The position numbers were made by a program, and so were the translations under genes. A DNA stretch of 5,932 nucleotides from assembly GCA_937877685.1 (NCBI GenBank), contig CALFGU010000090.1, forward strand, positions 1 to 5,932. Direction: 5' to 3'. Source of the stretch: an uncultured Prevotella sp. Its GTDB lineage: Bacteria; Bacteroidota; Bacteroidia; Bacteroidales; Bacteroidaceae. Positions 4,649 to 5,932 of this stretch are shown piece by piece; the first letter of the stretch is position 1; every line of letters begins with the position of its first letter. The notes below the pieces were generated by a model that worked only from the letters and a program-made list of their open reading frames with translations, was not told where the DNA came from and made no database searches.

Positions 4649-5932
4649 TTACTTGTTAGAACGGGCTGCGCGCGCCTTACGAGCAGCTGTTTGAATACAT
4701 TCACGGCGAGGAATGATGACCGAAACTCCGGGGTAATCAATTTCTTCCTTCAAGATGCGCGTAATTTCTTCCATATTCTTGGGAAGGGGAACTACGACAC
4801 GCACGTGTTCGGGTTCTACGCCGAGGGCAATACAAATCGCCTCAAACTTATTTGTTCCAGCAGAATCTTGACCGCCTGTCATACCCGTTGTAAGGTTATC
4901 GGAAATCACTACGGTAATGTTGCTCTTATCGTTCACAGCATCGAGAAGACCGGTCATACCACTGTGCGTAAACGTAGAGTCACCGATGATGGCTACTGCG
5001 GGGAAGAAGCCTGCATCGGCAGCACCCTTAGCCATCGTGATTGAGGCACCCATATCTACACAACTTGCAAGCGCGCGGAAGGGAGGGAGTGCACCGAGCG
5101 TGTAACAACCGATGTCGCCAAACACACGGTAATCGGGGTATGTTGCCAACACTTGATTGAGCGCCGCATAGACATCTCTGTGACCACAACCCTGACACAA
5201 CTGCGGAGGACGGGGTGCCACGATTTCAGAAGCGGGAAGCGTCTGCTTGGGCGTTACGCCGAGTGCCTTGGCTACGTTATCGGGTGTCAATTCTCCGGTG
5301 CGGGGAAGCGCACCTGTCAAACGGCCTTTCACGTCATACGCTCCGCCAAGAATTGCCTTCACTTGCTGTTCTACAACGGGCTGACCGTCTTCTACAACAA
5401 GCACGGCGTCATTTTCCTGTGCCAATGCGCGAACAGCATCTTCGGGAAGGGGATACTGGCTTACCTTCAATACGTTTGCATCATTGCCAACCACTTCCTT
5501 TACATAGTTGTAAGCAATACCGCAAGCAATAATGCCGAGTTTGCCACTACCACCTTTCTCTACCTTATTATATAATGAGTCGGCAGATGCTTTAAGCATG
5601 TCGTCTTGCTTGGCAATAAGCGCCGCATAGCGTTGACGCGCAATGCCGGGAAGAAGCACCCAGCGTTCTTCACAAATTCCGAGGTTTTGCAACTCACGCG
5701 CTTCGCGCACTTCTACCGCCGCACGACTGTGGGCAAGGCGTGTTACGACGCGCAACACTACGGGTTCCTTCAATGTTTCAGACAACGTGAAAGCGCTCTC
5801 CATCATGTCGTACGCCTCTTGCTGATTCGAGGGTTCGAAGGTAGGAACGAGGGCGAAGGAAGCGTAGAAACGGCTGTCCTGCTCGTTCTGACTGGAGTGC
5901 ATAGAGGGGTCATCTGCCGCCACAACTACGAT
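4649..5932 (-). CDS. iorA: Indolepyruvate:ferredoxin oxidoreductase, alpha subunit (5' end outside window)
   Basis: This is the thiamine-diphosphate subunit of the enzyme that converts aryl pyruvates plus CoA to arylacetyl-CoA and CO2 while reducing ferredoxin (cytoplasmic). The frame is open to the window edge, so 427 residues are visible and roughly 100 N-terminal residues are missing. A GTG at 5921-5923 is only an internal valine. Numbering from the edge, residues 5-19 (AADDPSMHSSQNEQD) are a hallmark of the family. The TPP domain holds CQGCGH (Cys246, Cys249), GDIGCY (Cys276) and the TPP/Mg motif from GDS at 317 to DN at 345, followed by TTGMTGGQ. The Cys246/249/276 pattern resembles the proximal [4Fe-4S] ligands of related 2-oxoacid oxidoreductases (inferred). 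The protein stops soon after Cys412 in a basic tail (KARAARSNK), without the two CxxCxxCxxxC clusters usual at the C-terminus of archaeal IorA. The partner iorB follows after a repeat-filled gap. Confidence 0.95.
   Translation of the reverse strand: MVVVAADDPSMHSSQNEQDSRFYASFALVPTFEPSNQQEAYDMMESAFTLSETLKEPVVLRVVTRLAHSRAAVEVREARELQNLGICEERWVLLPGIARQRYAALIAKQDDMLKASADSLYNKVEKGGSGKLGIIACGIAYNYVKEVVGNDANVLKVSQYPLPEDAVRALAQENDAVLVVEDGQPVVEQQVKAILGGAYDVKGRLTGALPRTGELTPDNVAKALGVTPKQTLPASEIVAPRPPQLCQGCGHRDVYAALNQVLATYPDYRVFGDIGCYTLGALPPFRALASCVDMGASITMAKGAADAGFFPAVAIIGDSTFTHSGMTGLLDAVNDKSNITVVISDNLTTGMTGGQDSAGTNKFEAICIALGVEPEHVRVVVPLPKNMEEITRILKEEIDYPGVSVIIPRRECIQTAARKARAARSNK

Noticed and set aside
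5921..5923. GTG as the start codon of iorA
   Set aside because: The frame continues to the window edge with residues typical of the family just before AADDPSMHSSQNEQD, so the gene begins outside the window.

Overview
All recognisable genes lie on the minus strand, so transcription runs from high to low coordinates. They form one aryl-2-oxoacid / aryl-CoA module: iorA (5' part outside the window) - iorB - a PaaK-type aryl-CoA ligase - a small four-helix-bundle (23S rRNA intervening-sequence family) gene - a tandem-ACT-domain protein - a second PaaK-type ligase. The protein families, the lack of clear Shine-Dalgarno sequences before the starts, and the type of intergenic word repeats suggest a Bacteroidota genome, probably Bacteroidales and Prevotella-like. 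This assignment is inferred; there is no rRNA or other decisive marker.

Layout: 4649-5932 iorA (C-terminal 427 residues); 4496-4648 gap filled by a composite repeat; 3929-4495 iorB; a 12-nt gap; 2585-3916 first paaK; 2456-2584 and 1976-2101 repeat-rich flanks around the four-helix-bundle gene at 2102-2455; 1553-1975 ACT protein; 1404-1552 gap filled by a second composite repeat; 84-1403 second paaK; 1-83 repeats and hairpins after the last gene. No gene-free stretch exceeds 300 bases. I see no tRNA, rRNA, CRISPR array, transposase or convincing promoter.

How the genes fit together: IorAB interconverts aryl pyruvates (indolepyruvate, phenylpyruvate, 4-hydroxyphenylpyruvate) and arylacetyl-CoA with ferredoxin. 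The PaaK enzymes interconvert arylacetates and arylacetyl-CoA. The set could degrade aromatic amino acids to arylacetates or, in reverse, salvage arylacetates to make aromatic amino acids. The ACT protein is a plausible aromatic amino acid sensor. IorA appears to lack the C-terminal two-cluster ferredoxin domain of archaeal IorA.

The most unusual part is between the genes. The iorA/iorB and ACT/paaK gaps hold two elements of similar size and the same design: inverted TTTCGCAAG-like ends, octamer arrays, and a central GTCC/GGAC hairpin. The four-helix-bundle gene is clearly AT-rich and sits inside nested inverted arrays of a 7-nt word joined to a related GTCC core, as a mobile cassette would. 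Whether these are mobile elements, RNA regulators or both cannot be decided from this window.
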